Shown: positions 55,136 to 64,000 of the stretch, in pieces
Numbering within the stretch: position 1 is the stretch's first letter
Layout of the letters: the number at the start of each line of letters is the position of its first letter
Source: a virus
Direction: 5' to 3' (one strand)
Length of the DNA stretch: 64,000 nt
IMG/VR virus record: IMGVR_UViG_3300018080_000117
Coordinates: 62,001-126,000 of that record
Notes under the pieces: model-generated
Databases searched by the model: none
The model's input: only the letters and a program-made list of their open reading frames with translations
Told to the model about the DNA's origin: nothing
Translations under genes and position numbers: made by a program

Positions 55136-57573
55136 GTCGGGGTGTAGAGTTTAATGTATCGTACATCGCCATTAGAATCGTAAATTGGTATCCAACTGGC
55201 GTACTCCGCATTGGCTGCAGTGTCTTCGATGTGTTCAAATTTCATACGAGCTTCTAAACTAAGCCCAATGCCCGTGGTGTTGTCGTGGATTGCAGCAACA
55301 CCAACTGCAGTCATCAAAATGGCGCTTCCAACAACTCCAGTTCCGACAGCCCCCCCTTGATAACCGTAGATACCGGTTCCGGAGAGGTTGAATGCCCATA
55401 CTCCAATATCTTGAGTAGCACCACCGTTGTACACATAAACACCTACCTCGGTGCCTGCAGCAGCCTGATTTACGCAAACAACATAAACTCCATACTGGGT
55501 TCCCAGAACAGTGCCTGAAACAGTCGCAATATGGGCGTAGTTGCTTGCATGAGCAGTTACCGCGTAGTAAGACGCGGATACAATAATTCCATACTCACTC
55601 GCTGCTTCCGCAACTATTGCTTTTCTTTGAGCCGTGGCATAAATAGCTGTAGTCGCCGCAGCTTCTGCGTAAACAGCAGTATTGGTTGCACTTGCGCTAA
55701 CTCCCACGTCAGATGCAACGAACCCGCCGCCAATAGTTGTTTCTGCTTGCCCGTAGACCCCAACGTTTCCAGCGCTACCTTCAATTCCCGTATCCGATAC
55801 TGCACGGAAATAAGCAGCAGGACCGGTCTCGACGGCTCCTTGAAGCTTATTTCTAAGGGGTATCGTATGCGCCCCATTTGTATCGTGCTCTTCGTCAATT
55901 CTCAGGCGCACATCTGCAGTAGCCCATTCTCTAATGTCTCTGAGATGGCTTAGCGTTTCTGTAACCAAATCCCAGTTGACAAGCGCCAGTCGTAAAATTC
56001 GCTCGCTCGGCTGATCAATATTATTCATAGCGGTTGTAAAAGTGGTTGAGTTGTCACCACCTAATGCGCCCACGCATCTAACAATCACCCAATTGTCTAA
56101 CGTGTTTGAGTAAAGTTTATAGTATCCGGTGGGATTACCACTAGAATCCAACACAACCGGTACTTCCGATCCTGCTGCTACATCTGTTGCCGCTTGGTAC
56201 GACAGAGTTTGCGTCGTAGAATCCCAAGTAATAGTACAATTGCCCGCAGTGTTATTTTGCATATCAATGAGGTAAATATCAGTATCCCAGAGCGCCGTGT
56301 CAGATATCTGAACTTGACTTTGAGCACCTGCAGAATTGAGATAGATCAAATATTCGCCACTGGCTGAATTGGGGGTAGTGTCAAATTCTACGTAGGCGCT
56401 CACCCCGGCGGCCACATTAGCAATCGTTTCGTAATCAATGCCATCAATCAAAAATTTGTTGTTGCTTCCTCCCAAATTAGTGATCACAATCCGATCGTTG
56501 AACGTATCGATCTCGGTCGCTAATTGAGTTGTATCTGCATCAACACTTATGCCGTTTACATGAAAGTCATCGGCATGGTCGAACGTACCGCCCGTAATGT
56601 CATTTAAGCTAAGTGCGTGAGGATTAGTTGCCGTTGGAATGCCCGTCCCTTGCAAATCTCTGTGAAGACTATCGACCGCACTGTACCTGGGAATAATTGA
56701 ACCGTACAGCGTTTGAATCGTAATGGTTTCGGTTATGTCCGCAGACGGTAGATTACCGTACACAATTGTCAAACGAAGTGTGTATGTCGTGTTCGCGCTA
56801 GATATCTCCAAATTTCCCGAAGACGTGGGTGCAACACCTGTCCCTTCGGTATCACCGGGCGCAGTCCAATATAATTTTTTGGTGCTCCCTTCGTACCGTA
56901 GCGTAGCATTTCCTATCGTAGTTTCATCCGAAATCGTCTCTATCGTGACTCCTGTAATACTCGACGGCTGCAAAGGGATAGGATGCGTTCGGGGCTGGAC
57001 CACCTGAGTCACGTCTGCAAGCGACAGCGCCACCCCAGCGCCGCGCGCCACCACGATCCCTACTAGGATCCTAGTCTGTTTTTGCTCGTTCGTAAGCGCG
57101 CTGTAATCCGCTTCGCGGTAGACTTCGGTGGTGTACTTTTCGGAGACAATTGTCTTGTGCTGGGTAAACGGGTAATCAACCTCGGATAGGGGGACGGTGT
57201 CTTCTTCGGTGTATTTGACAACCACATAGTTAGACTCGCCGTTGCTGTAGCTGGCTAAGCCCAACCCCTGAACGATATACGAACCGCTTAGGCTACCCCC
57301 GCTCGCACTGGTAGTAAGCGTAGAAATACGCTCACCGATGCCATCTCCGGTTACTTCTGTTTGCTTGAATTTACCGCCTGTGTACGCGGTTCCTGCTGCG
57401 ATATCGATCTTTGACGAGTCTGCAGAGTTGATTGTTATCTGAAATCCCGAAACAATCCCCATCTGCGCTGTCGCATCTTGTCGCCTAAGGATCGACCGGG
57501 ACCTAGAACTTTCGGTCCAACTTAGTTGGGTCTCAGTCGGGATCGTGTTGTTGAAGTACTTAGTTCGTTCCAT
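55132..57573 (-). CDS. Large tail fibre or baseplate-associated protein, 813 aa
   Basis: GGAGC ribosome site before ATG 57573. N-terminal FNNTIPTETQLSWTESSRSRSILRRQDAT, then beta-sandwich repeats (IDIAAGTAYTGGKF, YEGSTKKLYWTAPGD) and a C-terminal beta-helix-like Ala/Gly/Tyr run (IYATAQRKAIVAEAASEYGI). Large, repetitive and secreted-like without a signal: typical of tail fibres. It may be the distal adhesin of the tail. Last gene of the leftward tail operon. Confidence 0.72.
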   Translation of the reverse strand: MERTKYFNNTIPTETQLSWTESSRSRSILRRQDATAQMGIVSGFQITINSADSSKIDIAAGTAYTGGKFKQTEVTGDGIGERISTLTTSASGGSLSGSYIVQGLGLASYSNGESNYVVVKYTEEDTVPLSEVDYPFTQHKTIVSEKYTTEVYREADYSALTNEQKQTRILVGIVVARGAGVALSLADVTQVVQPRTHPIPLQPSSITGVTIETISDETTIGNATLRYEGSTKKLYWTAPGDTEGTGVAPTSSGNLEISSANTTYTLRLTIVYGNLPSADITETITIQTLYGSIIPRYSAVDSLHRDLQGTGIPTATNPHALSLNDITGGTFDHADDFHVNGISVDADTTQLATEIDTFNDRIVITNLGGSNNKFLIDGIDYETIANVAAGVSAYVEFDTTPNSASGEYLIYLNSAGAQSQVQISDTALWDTDIYLIDMQNNTAGNCTITWDSTTQTLSYQAATDVAAGSEVPVVLDSSGNPTGYYKLYSNTLDNWVIVRCVGALGGDNSTTFTTAMNNIDQPSERILRLALVNWDLVTETLSHLRDIREWATADVRLRIDEEHDTNGAHTIPLRNKLQGAVETGPAAYFRAVSDTGIEGSAGNVGVYGQAETTIGGGFVASDVGVSASATNTAVYAEAAATTAIYATAQRKAIVAEAASEYGIIVSASYYAVTAHASNYAHIATVSGTVLGTQYGVYVVCVNQAAAGTEVGVYVYNGGATQDIGVWAFNLSGTGIYGYQGGAVGTGVVGSAILMTAVGVAAIHDNTTGIGLSLEARMKFEHIEDTAANAEYASWIPIYDSNGDVRYIKLYTPT

Positions 57574-57582
57574 TGTAGCTCC

Positions 57583-59310
57583 TTAGGCTAAAAGCCTGAA
57601 TCCGGAAGGCCAGTTTCTCTTTGCTTGATAAGGTCTCAAAGCTAAGCTTACAAATTCGTAGTCGTAAGTATTTTCCACATCCTGTAACGTTACTCGAAAT
57701 TGAATAAACTGTTTATCGAGCGTTAGTAACTCCCCTATGTGGTAAGTCACTTCAGTCCAATCCGAAGAAGTAACTTCTGCCGTGCTGTCTCCTTTGCGGT
57801 AGTACACTTTTCTTGAAACATCTGGGTTGTAAAGCCTGTCGAGGACGCTTAGCTCGTACCCCGACGCCGCAACCGTTATTGTTGATCCAGACACAGGTGC
57901 GGTGGTTGTCGAAATTGACGGGCTTATCAACGAGCACGAACCCGTTCCTTGTGGTTCAATTCCGTTGTCATCGTTGAGCCGCATGTTGTTCAACGTGCTG
58001 TTTTCGAGCCCGTTGTAGTCCTCAGCGAACATAATGTAATTTTCTGGTTGCGCTTCATCCCTCAGAAACCAATGGGTCGGAGCTAAGTCCGCTACCGAAT
58101 TTTGCACCAGATCGTAAGCTTCCCCACTCGCTGACGTGCTTAGTGTGTTGGTGCCGAGCACCTCAATCTGAATACCGTACCTAAGCCCGTCCTGGCCCAG
58201 CAGGACGTTGTCAACGCCTAAGGTGCTAGCTCCTATCACCCACGCATTTGGACGGTCTTCAAGCCGTCTAAAAAAGCTCGGGTAACGGTTGTATCCACCG
58301 ATCGCATTCTGCAACGCTTGAATTGTCCCCGGATTAGTCGCGGCAAACCAGAGATCCTGAACACGTTTCTTAGTTCTGCTCTCGTTTGCGTAAACAGAGT
58401 AAGTTGGAAATACTTCAGAAAAACCTAAGTTACTGTCCGCATCTAAAAGCTTGTAGTCGCGCACCGCCGAAAACAACGCTGCCTGGTTTGCCCCCACAAC
58501 ACGGCTTTGCAGCGTGCGGATAAAGGCCATTTCAACAGAGTCTTCGTTATCTACATCCCAAAAAGTGTTGTCAAGCAAGTCCCATTGGTAGTCAGGTTGG
58601 ACAGTATCCTCTGTTGTGATCTTTGTCGTAACCCCGCCGATGTCGACGTAAGTCGTCTGCAAAGGATTTGCAACACCTTTGTTAATAGCAGGAGACACGT
58701 AGTCAGGGGTAAAGTTTTCGTTCTTTTCGTCAATGAACAAAGGCTTTTCGGTGTATGCGTTTTCACCTTGGGTAATATCGGGGTCAAAATTAGCTACACC
58801 GTATTTGATGAAGTTGTCGATCGACACTGTGCCCAAGGCATTGATTGCCACACCCGCGTTGAATGACCGATGCTCTTCAGCGTTCGACATGCTGATATTT
58901 TTTAGTTCTGTATCTGACCCCAACGACAAATGGGTGTTGCAGTTGTACGTTGTGTTGTTGTAGATGTTGGGAAGGTTGGATCTGCTTCCAGCAACCAATC
59001 CAAAGTCGCAGCGCGTTTGGGTGTTGTAAACAAGTATTGCTGTGCCCTGTACGCCTCCAGACAACAAACCGCAACTAACCAACTGCATTCCGATCGACAC
59101 TTCTTGATCTCGAAACGGGTCGATATCAGGTTTTGCTGATAGCGTAGACGCTTGGTTGCGGTAAGCCCGAAGCGACTTGCAATTTGCAATATAAATTCCG
59201 GTAACCGAAGCATTGTCACTTTTCAGGTTTGTTACTCTATTGCCTCGCACCACTACAGTACCGGATTTTATTACTGTGACGTTATCGATAAAAAAAGCGG
59301 GAATTGCCAT
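57583..59310 (-). CDS. Beta-helix tail protein, 575 aa
   Basis: MAIPAFFIDNVTVIKSGTVVVRGNRVTNLKSDNASVTGIYIANCKSLRAY begins a right-handed beta-helix of short TG/NN turns (about 1-250), followed by helical QSRVVGANQAALFSAVRDY and a C-terminal beta domain. Good GGGAG ribosome site. Likely part of the baseplate rim or a side fibre. Follows the Ig-like protein gene. Confidence 0.72.
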   Translation of the reverse strand: MAIPAFFIDNVTVIKSGTVVVRGNRVTNLKSDNASVTGIYIANCKSLRAYRNQASTLSAKPDIDPFRDQEVSIGMQLVSCGLLSGGVQGTAILVYNTQTRCDFGLVAGSRSNLPNIYNNTTYNCNTHLSLGSDTELKNISMSNAEEHRSFNAGVAINALGTVSIDNFIKYGVANFDPDITQGENAYTEKPLFIDEKNENFTPDYVSPAINKGVANPLQTTYVDIGGVTTKITTEDTVQPDYQWDLLDNTFWDVDNEDSVEMAFIRTLQSRVVGANQAALFSAVRDYKLLDADSNLGFSEVFPTYSVYANESRTKKRVQDLWFAATNPGTIQALQNAIGGYNRYPSFFRRLEDRPNAWVIGASTLGVDNVLLGQDGLRYGIQIEVLGTNTLSTSASGEAYDLVQNSVADLAPTHWFLRDEAQPENYIMFAEDYNGLENSTLNNMRLNDDNGIEPQGTGSCSLISPSISTTTAPVSGSTITVAASGYELSVLDRLYNPDVSRKVYYRKGDSTAEVTSSDWTEVTYHIGELLTLDKQFIQFRVTLQDVENTYDYEFVSLALRPYQAKRNWPSGFRLLA

Positions 59311-59320
59311 CTGAACTCCC

Positions 59321-60646
59321 TTACCCTTGCACTCTCAAAGTTACGGTCGGTTTAATATCATCTACTTTTATCCAATCATACTGACCAAAACCTATAATTA
59401 GAATTGTATGCCACTCATCTTTTAGAACAGACCAAGGTCCGGTAGGTGCATACGCAACCATTGGGTTGCCAACGTTAATTCCGGTAGTCCCGTCTGCTGC
59501 CATGTAGTCTAAAGGATTAGCTGCAGGAGAAGGGAGTTCCCAAATTTCCCCAGACATGTACAAAGCAGTTCCAAACGGGTTAGTCAACCACCCGTAGGAT
59601 TGTATAATGGGCCCAGACACAGACAAACCGTAAACCGAATAACCAACATAAATTATGGTTGGGTTGTACTCTCTTTGACCGTAATAACCATAATACCTGG
59701 GGGTGCTGTAAAATTTGGCGTATACAACATCTCCTGTTACAGGAGCCTGCCACCGCCTATAATGTTTACCAATAGCGTCTGACCCTCGTACAACTTCGTT
59801 ACTAGTCAACTGCGTCGAGCTTTCTGAAAAATTTACACCGTTGGTTTCAGGAAACGTGTTTTTGCCACCTATTCCAAAATATGATATTTCTTGGTCTGGG
59901 GGTTGTGGAGGGGTGGTAATAGTAATTTCTACTTCCCACAAATTGCCACCAAGGTCTGTGTAAGTAACAGTGCCTGAATCGTCTGGGGGAGTAGCGCCAC
60001 CACCAGGAGGCACGTAGCCTGCAGGAGGTTCAGGACCGTACAGTTCTTTCGCTTGAAACTGTATGGAGTCGGAACCAGAAAGATCTACTACCTGACTAAC
60101 TTCAAATACTGATCCTACTGACGAAGAGCCGAATGCGCTTCCCCCCAACTCGTCGCCCAAGCACATTGCATAGCGACCGTTACCAGTACGAAAATTAGTA
60201 GGCTCCACACGCCCTCGGGTTATCCCTGCGAGGTTTTGCAAAGCACCTGCGGTGTCAGTTACCCCCCAATGCTTAGCGTAGCCAGGAAGCTCCCCAGGGC
60301 TTTCAAAACCACCGTTTTTTACGCCAAAGGTTCCTGAAAAAGAGGGCTCTTCAGCGACAACCCCAGTTGCAGTTTGCGGGACGGAAAAAGAGTAAGTCCA
60401 CGTTTTTTGCGTTGGCAGATCACGGTCTACAGTAAGTTTTACTAGATACGCCCCAAAAGCATCGGAACGAAGTCTTGTGCTTACTCCAGTTGTCGGCACA
60501 ATGTCTTTTGTAGATTTCTCGGGCTTAGACAGCAACGTCCATTCGTAGCGCTTGTAACCTGCAGGGCCGGTAAGTCCCACTAAAGACCCTACGGTCGCAT
60601 TTTTCGGGAGGCTCCCTGATCCCTCTAAAAGCAAAGCAGTGATCAC
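59321..60646 (-). CDS. Tail-associated protein with Ig-like N-terminal domain, 441 aa
   Basis: I place the start at GTG 60646 (VITALLLEGSGSLP), which overlaps the upstream stop as GTGA. The first 100 residues (PKNATVGSLVGLTGPAGYKRYEWTLLSKPEKS...AYLVKLTVD) look like an Ig/PKD fold. A Gly/Pro-rich middle (GYVPPGGGATPPDDSG) and a beta-rich C-terminus follow. Probably surface-exposed and carbohydrate or cell-wall contacting. Confidence 0.7.
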   Translation of the reverse strand: MITALLLEGSGSLPKNATVGSLVGLTGPAGYKRYEWTLLSKPEKSTKDIVPTTGVSTRLRSDAFGAYLVKLTVDRDLPTQKTWTYSFSVPQTATGVVAEEPSFSGTFGVKNGGFESPGELPGYAKHWGVTDTAGALQNLAGITRGRVEPTNFRTGNGRYAMCLGDELGGSAFGSSSVGSVFEVSQVVDLSGSDSIQFQAKELYGPEPPAGYVPPGGGATPPDDSGTVTYTDLGGNLWEVEITITTPPQPPDQEISYFGIGGKNTFPETNGVNFSESSTQLTSNEVVRGSDAIGKHYRRWQAPVTGDVVYAKFYSTPRYYGYYGQREYNPTIIYVGYSVYGLSVSGPIIQSYGWLTNPFGTALYMSGEIWELPSPAANPLDYMAADGTTGINVGNPMVAYAPTGPWSVLKDEWHTILIIGFGQYDWIKVDDIKPTVTLRVQG

Positions 60647-61233
60647 GACGCACCGCCGTCGACATAAATTCCCCAAACGTCGCCTTGCACTCCCGAAAGT
60701 TCAGTAACGGAACAATCGATTACGTCTAACCCTAGAGTTCGGATCCCATAAAGATTGTCTCTGGCAGACAGATCCGCAACGTCGCAGTCCTTTATCCTGC
60801 CTGACCCAGCGGCGAAAATTCCGTAAGCGTCTCCACTAGGAACCACAAATCCCTGGACCGAACAAGTAAAACAAATAAAGTTTTGTACGCTTTCGGCGTA
60901 GATACCAATTAAGTTTCCGCTAGAATCCGCTGCTTGCAGAATGTTTACTCCTACGATCGAAAATCTCGGAGAGTCGAGGATTACAACACCAGCTCGATGC
61001 ACCGTTGTTTTTTGCGGTTGGATGTAAACTGCTTGAGGGTTTTCAGCAAAAATGCTTCCCTCTTTTCCAGACACCACAACAGAGTCTACCGGTGTGTATG
61101 TCCCGTCTAAAATTCTAATCTGATCTTTGTCTTCAAAAACAGTAAGAGCTTTTTCGATTGTCTTGTAAGGGTTGTCTCGACTACCACTTCCGGTAGTATC
61201 GTTTCCTGTCGTGGCTACCCAATGGATGCTCAC
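60643..61233 (-). CDS. Beta-helix protein, 196 aa
   Basis: GTG 61233 start (SIHWVATTGNDTTGSGSRDNPYKTIEKAL), overlapping the upstream stop as GTGA. DNPYKTIEKAL is the opening found in right-handed beta-helix proteins (DUF1565-type); it continues with IVGVNILQ, GIYAESVQNF and GIYVDGG turns. Short for a spike, so perhaps a baseplate decoration protein. Confidence 0.7.
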   Translation of the reverse strand: MSIHWVATTGNDTTGSGSRDNPYKTIEKALTVFEDKDQIRILDGTYTPVDSVVVSGKEGSIFAENPQAVYIQPQKTTVHRAGVVILDSPRFSIVGVNILQAADSSGNLIGIYAESVQNFICFTCSVQGFVVPSGDAYGIFAAGSGRIKDCDVADLSARDNLYGIRTLGLDVIDCSVTELSGVQGDVWGIYVDGGAS

Positions 61234-61526
61234 GAAATCCTCCTAATCCTAAACTGCACCAACTGCTGACCTTCGTAATTTGAGGTAGGTACTGTAATTG
61301 ATTGTTGCTCAAAAGAGTAGGGGGTAGACCACACAACAACCCCGCCGATTAGCATTTCCGCCATCCACGTCCCTGCACCCGGCGTTGGGCTCGGGCCTGG
61401 ACCAGGACCGGGTCCTGGCCCCGAACCTCCTAACGAGACAACAGGAAAAGCTCCGTCGTCGAAGCCTTCTACGGTGGCTTCGGAGCGGTAGTAAGAAGGG
61501 AATGCGCCGTCTTGACCAGAAGGCAT
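61230..61526 (-). CDS. Small Gly-Pro-rich tail protein, 98 aa
   Basis: A central GSGPGPGPGPGPSPTPG linker joins a short N-terminal part (MPSGQDGAFPSYYRSE) to a beta-rich C-terminus (EMLIGGVVVWSTPYSFEQQSITVPTSNYEGQQLVQFRIRRIS). Located between baseplate J and the beta-helix proteins, so it may be a connector. The GP run could vary in length. Confidence 0.65.
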   Translation of the reverse strand: MPSGQDGAFPSYYRSEATVEGFDDGAFPVVSLGGSGPGPGPGPGPSPTPGAGTWMAEMLIGGVVVWSTPYSFEQQSITVPTSNYEGQQLVQFRIRRIS

Positions 61527-61528
61527 TT

Positions 61529-62944
61529 TTACACCACCACAGCAGACCCGTAAACTATGTGCTGCTTATTGCTAATGGTGATTTGTTCGTTCACGGGTTG
61601 GTAAACTGTACCGTTTTCACCCGTCAAAAGGTAACTATTCAGGGTAACGGCATCGACATTGTTTACGGGAAAATCTCCGTAGCCTTGTTGCAGCACGATA
61701 ATTAAATCGCTCTTCTGCAAACCATCACCTAAACGGTATTGTTCGCTAACGTACTGACTAAGGGCGTTACGTACCGTATTGCGCGTAGAAGGTCCGTCAG
61801 CATTGGCCTTTAGCGTCAACGTTGCGTTCAAGGTTAGGCTTAGTGGGTAAGCTCTCTTTAGCAAGATGCCTGCGGTCAAAACACGTTGAGCTGGCTGGTT
61901 GATCGTTGCTTGCGAGTTGTGCAAACGAGAAACGTACGTGTAGGTAACGCTTATCTGCGATCCTACCGCAATCGGCAAGGTGTTAAAGGAGACGTAGTCT
62001 TGAGCGTAGTAACTCCTACGAAGAGGCGATGTCTCGTCAACGTTTGCGCTGTACTGAGATGTTGTTAGAGCACCTATTTGCTGTGTTGTAACGGACGTCA
62101 CCGCTAGCACCGGACGTTTCGTTAGGTAGTACTCTGTTTGCGCCGGGTTGTAGTTGAACGTATCTGTTTGCGTATCGGTGGAGTAGTCAACGACAAAAGC
62201 ATCAACCCCATTAGCTCTTTCGTAACCTTCTTCTTCTGCTCTTATCACTTCTGCGTCAACAAACCCCAATCCGCGCAAATAACGGCTCAAGCCGTTGCGC
62301 GTCGAAAGCGCTCTACCTGTTTTGTAAAGTCGGACACGCTCCCTAAGGTCGTCGTCGCTTTCTTCGTCGGTACCTCCTGTGGCGGCAGACAGATTAGTAA
62401 CGCCTTCGATCTGATCTACGTTTGTAACCAAGCTCGTCAAAAAGTTAGATGCGACGTTGCCTATAACACCCCTTGTTGTTGCGGTAGCGGTTACCGTAAA
62501 TTCGTAGCGACCGCGATCGAAAGAGTAGTAAGATCCAACGTCACTAACCGCAAAACGGTTTTCTGCGTCTACTTCGAAAGTGATCGCGTTTGAAAAAGCT
62601 GTCCCTGTTGTTCTAACCTGTGCGTCGGCTGGGATAACAACGTCTTCAGTGGGCGCTGTTGCGGCGTAAAAAGTAAGACTCGCTGTGGCAAAATCCCCAG
62701 GTAACTTAACCAAATTAAAATTCGAAGCTTCGTTTTCTAAGTCCTGCCCGCTGATCTCACTAAGGATGTGAAGGTTTTTTACTGCCTCCACCTGGTCAAG
62801 GACAAGCTTAGCTGCAACAGAGTAGGGCGTGAGAATCAAGTCCTGAATCAAACTATTTTCAGAGACATCCAAATACGGGTTCTTCGCTCTCAAAAAAGTT
62901 TTGATCTCTGCCAACAGCACCTGGATCGACTTTGTATCTGCCAT
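61529..62944 (-). CDS. Baseplate J-like protein (contractile tail baseplate wedge)
   Basis: 471 aa with the Baseplate_J layout: MADTKSIQVLLAEIKTFLRAKNPYLDVSENSLIQDL, ILSEISGQDLENEASNFNLVKLPGDFATASLTFYA, VIPADAQVRTTGTAFSNAITFEV, GVIGNVASNFLTSLVTNVDQIEGVTNLSAATGGTDEESDDDLRERVRLYKTGRALSTRNGL. The GGTDEESDDDLRERV segment is the family signature. It shows that the phage has a contractile tail. Confidence 0.9.
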   Translation of the reverse strand: MADTKSIQVLLAEIKTFLRAKNPYLDVSENSLIQDLILTPYSVAAKLVLDQVEAVKNLHILSEISGQDLENEASNFNLVKLPGDFATASLTFYAATAPTEDVVIPADAQVRTTGTAFSNAITFEVDAENRFAVSDVGSYYSFDRGRYEFTVTATATTRGVIGNVASNFLTSLVTNVDQIEGVTNLSAATGGTDEESDDDLRERVRLYKTGRALSTRNGLSRYLRGLGFVDAEVIRAEEEGYERANGVDAFVVDYSTDTQTDTFNYNPAQTEYYLTKRPVLAVTSVTTQQIGALTTSQYSANVDETSPLRRSYYAQDYVSFNTLPIAVGSQISVTYTYVSRLHNSQATINQPAQRVLTAGILLKRAYPLSLTLNATLTLKANADGPSTRNTVRNALSQYVSEQYRLGDGLQKSDLIIVLQQGYGDFPVNNVDAVTLNSYLLTGENGTVYQPVNEQITISNKQHIVYGSAVVV

Positions 62945-62953
62945 TATTGCCCT

Positions 62954-63691
62954 CTAAGGAGTCTGAGATCCGATAGGCGAAATTGTAGTTTGCGTCCCTG
63001 CATAATCTTGCAGTTTAACGTCTATGATGTATTTTCTTGGATCTGTCCCACCCTTCAACGCGGTCTCCTGCACAACAAAAACGTCAATGATTTTATCCAA
63101 AATCTCTGTTGCCTTAAACGTCTTTGTGTAGTCTACGTAAAACGTAACTTGACTGTTTTGAACTAATGCAACCGAGTAAGTCCCTTGGGCTGTCGAAGAC
63201 GTTGCCGCCTGGGCTTGTGGGGTGAGGCTAAACGTATCGACAAAGGGAGACTCAAAAGACGTGTTGAAAACTCTGGTAATTCCGTAGTCATAAGTTGTTC
63301 CGTTATACACGTCTGTATCTACAAACGAGTATTTTATTCCCTTACCGGAAATTCGAGCGTACTCTTCGTTTGTTCCTGCCGCACGTCTCCAAACGGAGTA
63401 CCCCGTAAGGTTGGGATCGTTTCGATTGACGTAGTTGAGTTGTTTTAGTCGATACTGCCTAAGTAAGTTTACTACCATGGTTCGAATAGCCCGAACGTTT
63501 GACGTTTTTGTATTGAGCCAATTTTGATTACCAGCCTGGTCATTGACGATTGCGCGGATTATTTGAGTTTGGAGTTTAGCTGTGCCTTCGACAAGCTCAA
63601 GGTCTCCGGTTGGGCTAAGTTTCAAGGTTGACTTTGATCGCCCTTCAACCGGCAAATCGACTTTTAGTTCGTATTGCGTCGTACTGGCCAT
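62954..63691 (-). CDS. Baseplate-associated protein, 245 aa
   Basis: Start ATG 63691 overlaps the upstream stop as TAATG. N-terminal LSPTGDLELVEGTAKLQTQIIRAIVNDQAGNQNWLN resembles the gp25-like baseplate wedge start (as in phage P2 W). A middle FN3-like domain (NLTGYSVWRRAAGTNEEYARISG...TTYDYGITRVFN) follows. C-terminal beta-strands. Adjacent to baseplate J, so a wedge subunit is a good guess. Confidence 0.7.
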   Translation of the reverse strand: MASTTQYELKVDLPVEGRSKSTLKLSPTGDLELVEGTAKLQTQIIRAIVNDQAGNQNWLNTKTSNVRAIRTMVVNLLRQYRLKQLNYVNRNDPNLTGYSVWRRAAGTNEEYARISGKGIKYSFVDTDVYNGTTYDYGITRVFNTSFESPFVDTFSLTPQAQAATSSTAQGTYSVALVQNSQVTFYVDYTKTFKATEILDKIIDVFVVQETALKGGTDPRKYIIDVKLQDYAGTQTTISPIGSQTP

Positions 63692-64000
63692 TAGCAATAC
63701 TCCAACGCCTCGATAATCCCTTCCAGCACTTCTAGAATGGCGGTAAGGCGAGACTGTTGCTGAGAGTTTTTTTCCAAAGCTAAGATGAAATTTTGGATTT
63801 CAAACTCGGCTTCTTCGACCCTTTCCAAAACAAACGAGTCAAGGTCACGTATTGCTTTTGAAAAAGTTCCTACTGGGGAGCAATCGGCGTAAGGCCTAGT
63901 TAGGTTGTCTAAGTACTTCAGCGGTTGCTGAACGGGCTCTACCAGTGTCTTAGCCAATTCTAAACTAAGTTCGAGTCCTTTTGCAGCTAAGCGATCCTCG
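63691..64000 (-). CDS. Tail protein, partial (runs off right edge)
   Basis: The open frame continues to the right edge; a TTG at 63957 is only an internal codon. Visible residues are helical: AAKGLELSLELAKTLVEPV then RPYADCSPVGTFSKAIRDLDSFVLERVEEAEFEIQNFILALEKN. Coupled to the next gene by TAATG. Likely a tail or baseplate subunit by position. Confidence 0.6.
   Translation of the reverse strand, partial: EDRLAAKGLELSLELAKTLVEPVQQPLKYLDNLTRPYADCSPVGTFSKAIRDLDSFVLERVEEAEFEIQNFILALEKNSQQQSRLTAILEVLEGIIEALEYC

Noticed and set aside
1-64000. tRNA genes
   Set aside because: No cloverleaf with a T-arm GGTTCGAATCC-type block was found by eye in intergenic regions; a tRNAscan-SE run would settle it.

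Overview
The window reads as part of a large tailed-phage genome (contractile tail, myovirus-like). The evidence is a baseplate J-family protein with neighbouring tail and baseplate genes, a T7-lysozyme-type amidase, a phage-type sigma factor, and a complete replication and recombination set packed into short, overlapping genes with ATGA, GTGA or TAATG junctions. Protein-coding DNA is moderately AT-rich by eye. The host cannot be read from the sequence; dTDP-, GDP- and UDP-sugar genes plus a heptosyltransferase-like (GT9) enzyme suggest a Gram-negative host. No tRNA gene or CRISPR array was recognised.

Layout. (1) 1-7452, leftward: small unknown genes, a likely non-coding RNA with a strong promoter (520-745), a decayed DNA methyltransferase, then glycosyltransferases (two GT4, one GT2, one divergent GT4-like) with a GC-rich Dam methylase inserted among them. 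(2) 7453-8855: 1.4 kb without convincing genes. Its left 630 bp are packed with long perfect helices and look like a large ornate structured RNA; the right 700 bp are AT-rich with inverted repeats, a possible origin or regulatory region. (3) 8856-12566: a basic protein, an XRE-type regulator, a sigma-70 family factor and the TOPRIM half of a DnaG-like primase. (4) 12567-14139: a GC-rich tnpB insertion with a typical right-end hairpin. (5) 14260-18614: a transglutaminase-like cysteine-peptidase fold protein, a beta-helical tailspike-like protein and a nucleotide-sugar dehydrogenase with its own promoter and structured leader. (6) 18635-35428, rightward: DNA metabolism (MT-A70 methylase, SF2 helicase, DnaC-like loader, DnaB-like helicase, separate primase zinc finger, UDG-exonuclease-PolA fusion, RecA, putative ssDNA-binding protein, SbcD, Dam, SbcC, sigma region-4-like protein). 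(7) 35476-41661: unknown genes including an Arg-rich protamine-like protein, a SWIM-type zinc finger, an amidase endolysin and a CheY-like receiver. (8) 41673-55135: a nucleotide-sugar and glycan cassette (RfbC, RfbB, RfbA, Gmd, cupin isomerase, DegT aminotransferase, methyltransferase, CgeB-like, GT2 and GT9 glycosyltransferases) mixed with small membrane or coiled-coil genes. (9) 55132-64000, leftward: tail fibre and baseplate genes, the last running off the window.

How the parts fit. The phage appears able to build its own replisome: helicase, loader, a primase split into two separate genes, proofreading PolA carrying a uracil-glycosylase-like domain, RecA and SbcCD. It also carries an unusually rich glycan-building capacity (about nine glycosyltransferases and three activated-sugar routes), which could modify the host surface, the virion or DNA. 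The most noteworthy unexplained element is the highly structured non-coding region at about 7.5-8.1 kb, which shares a 13-nt motif with the leader of the sugar dehydrogenase gene.
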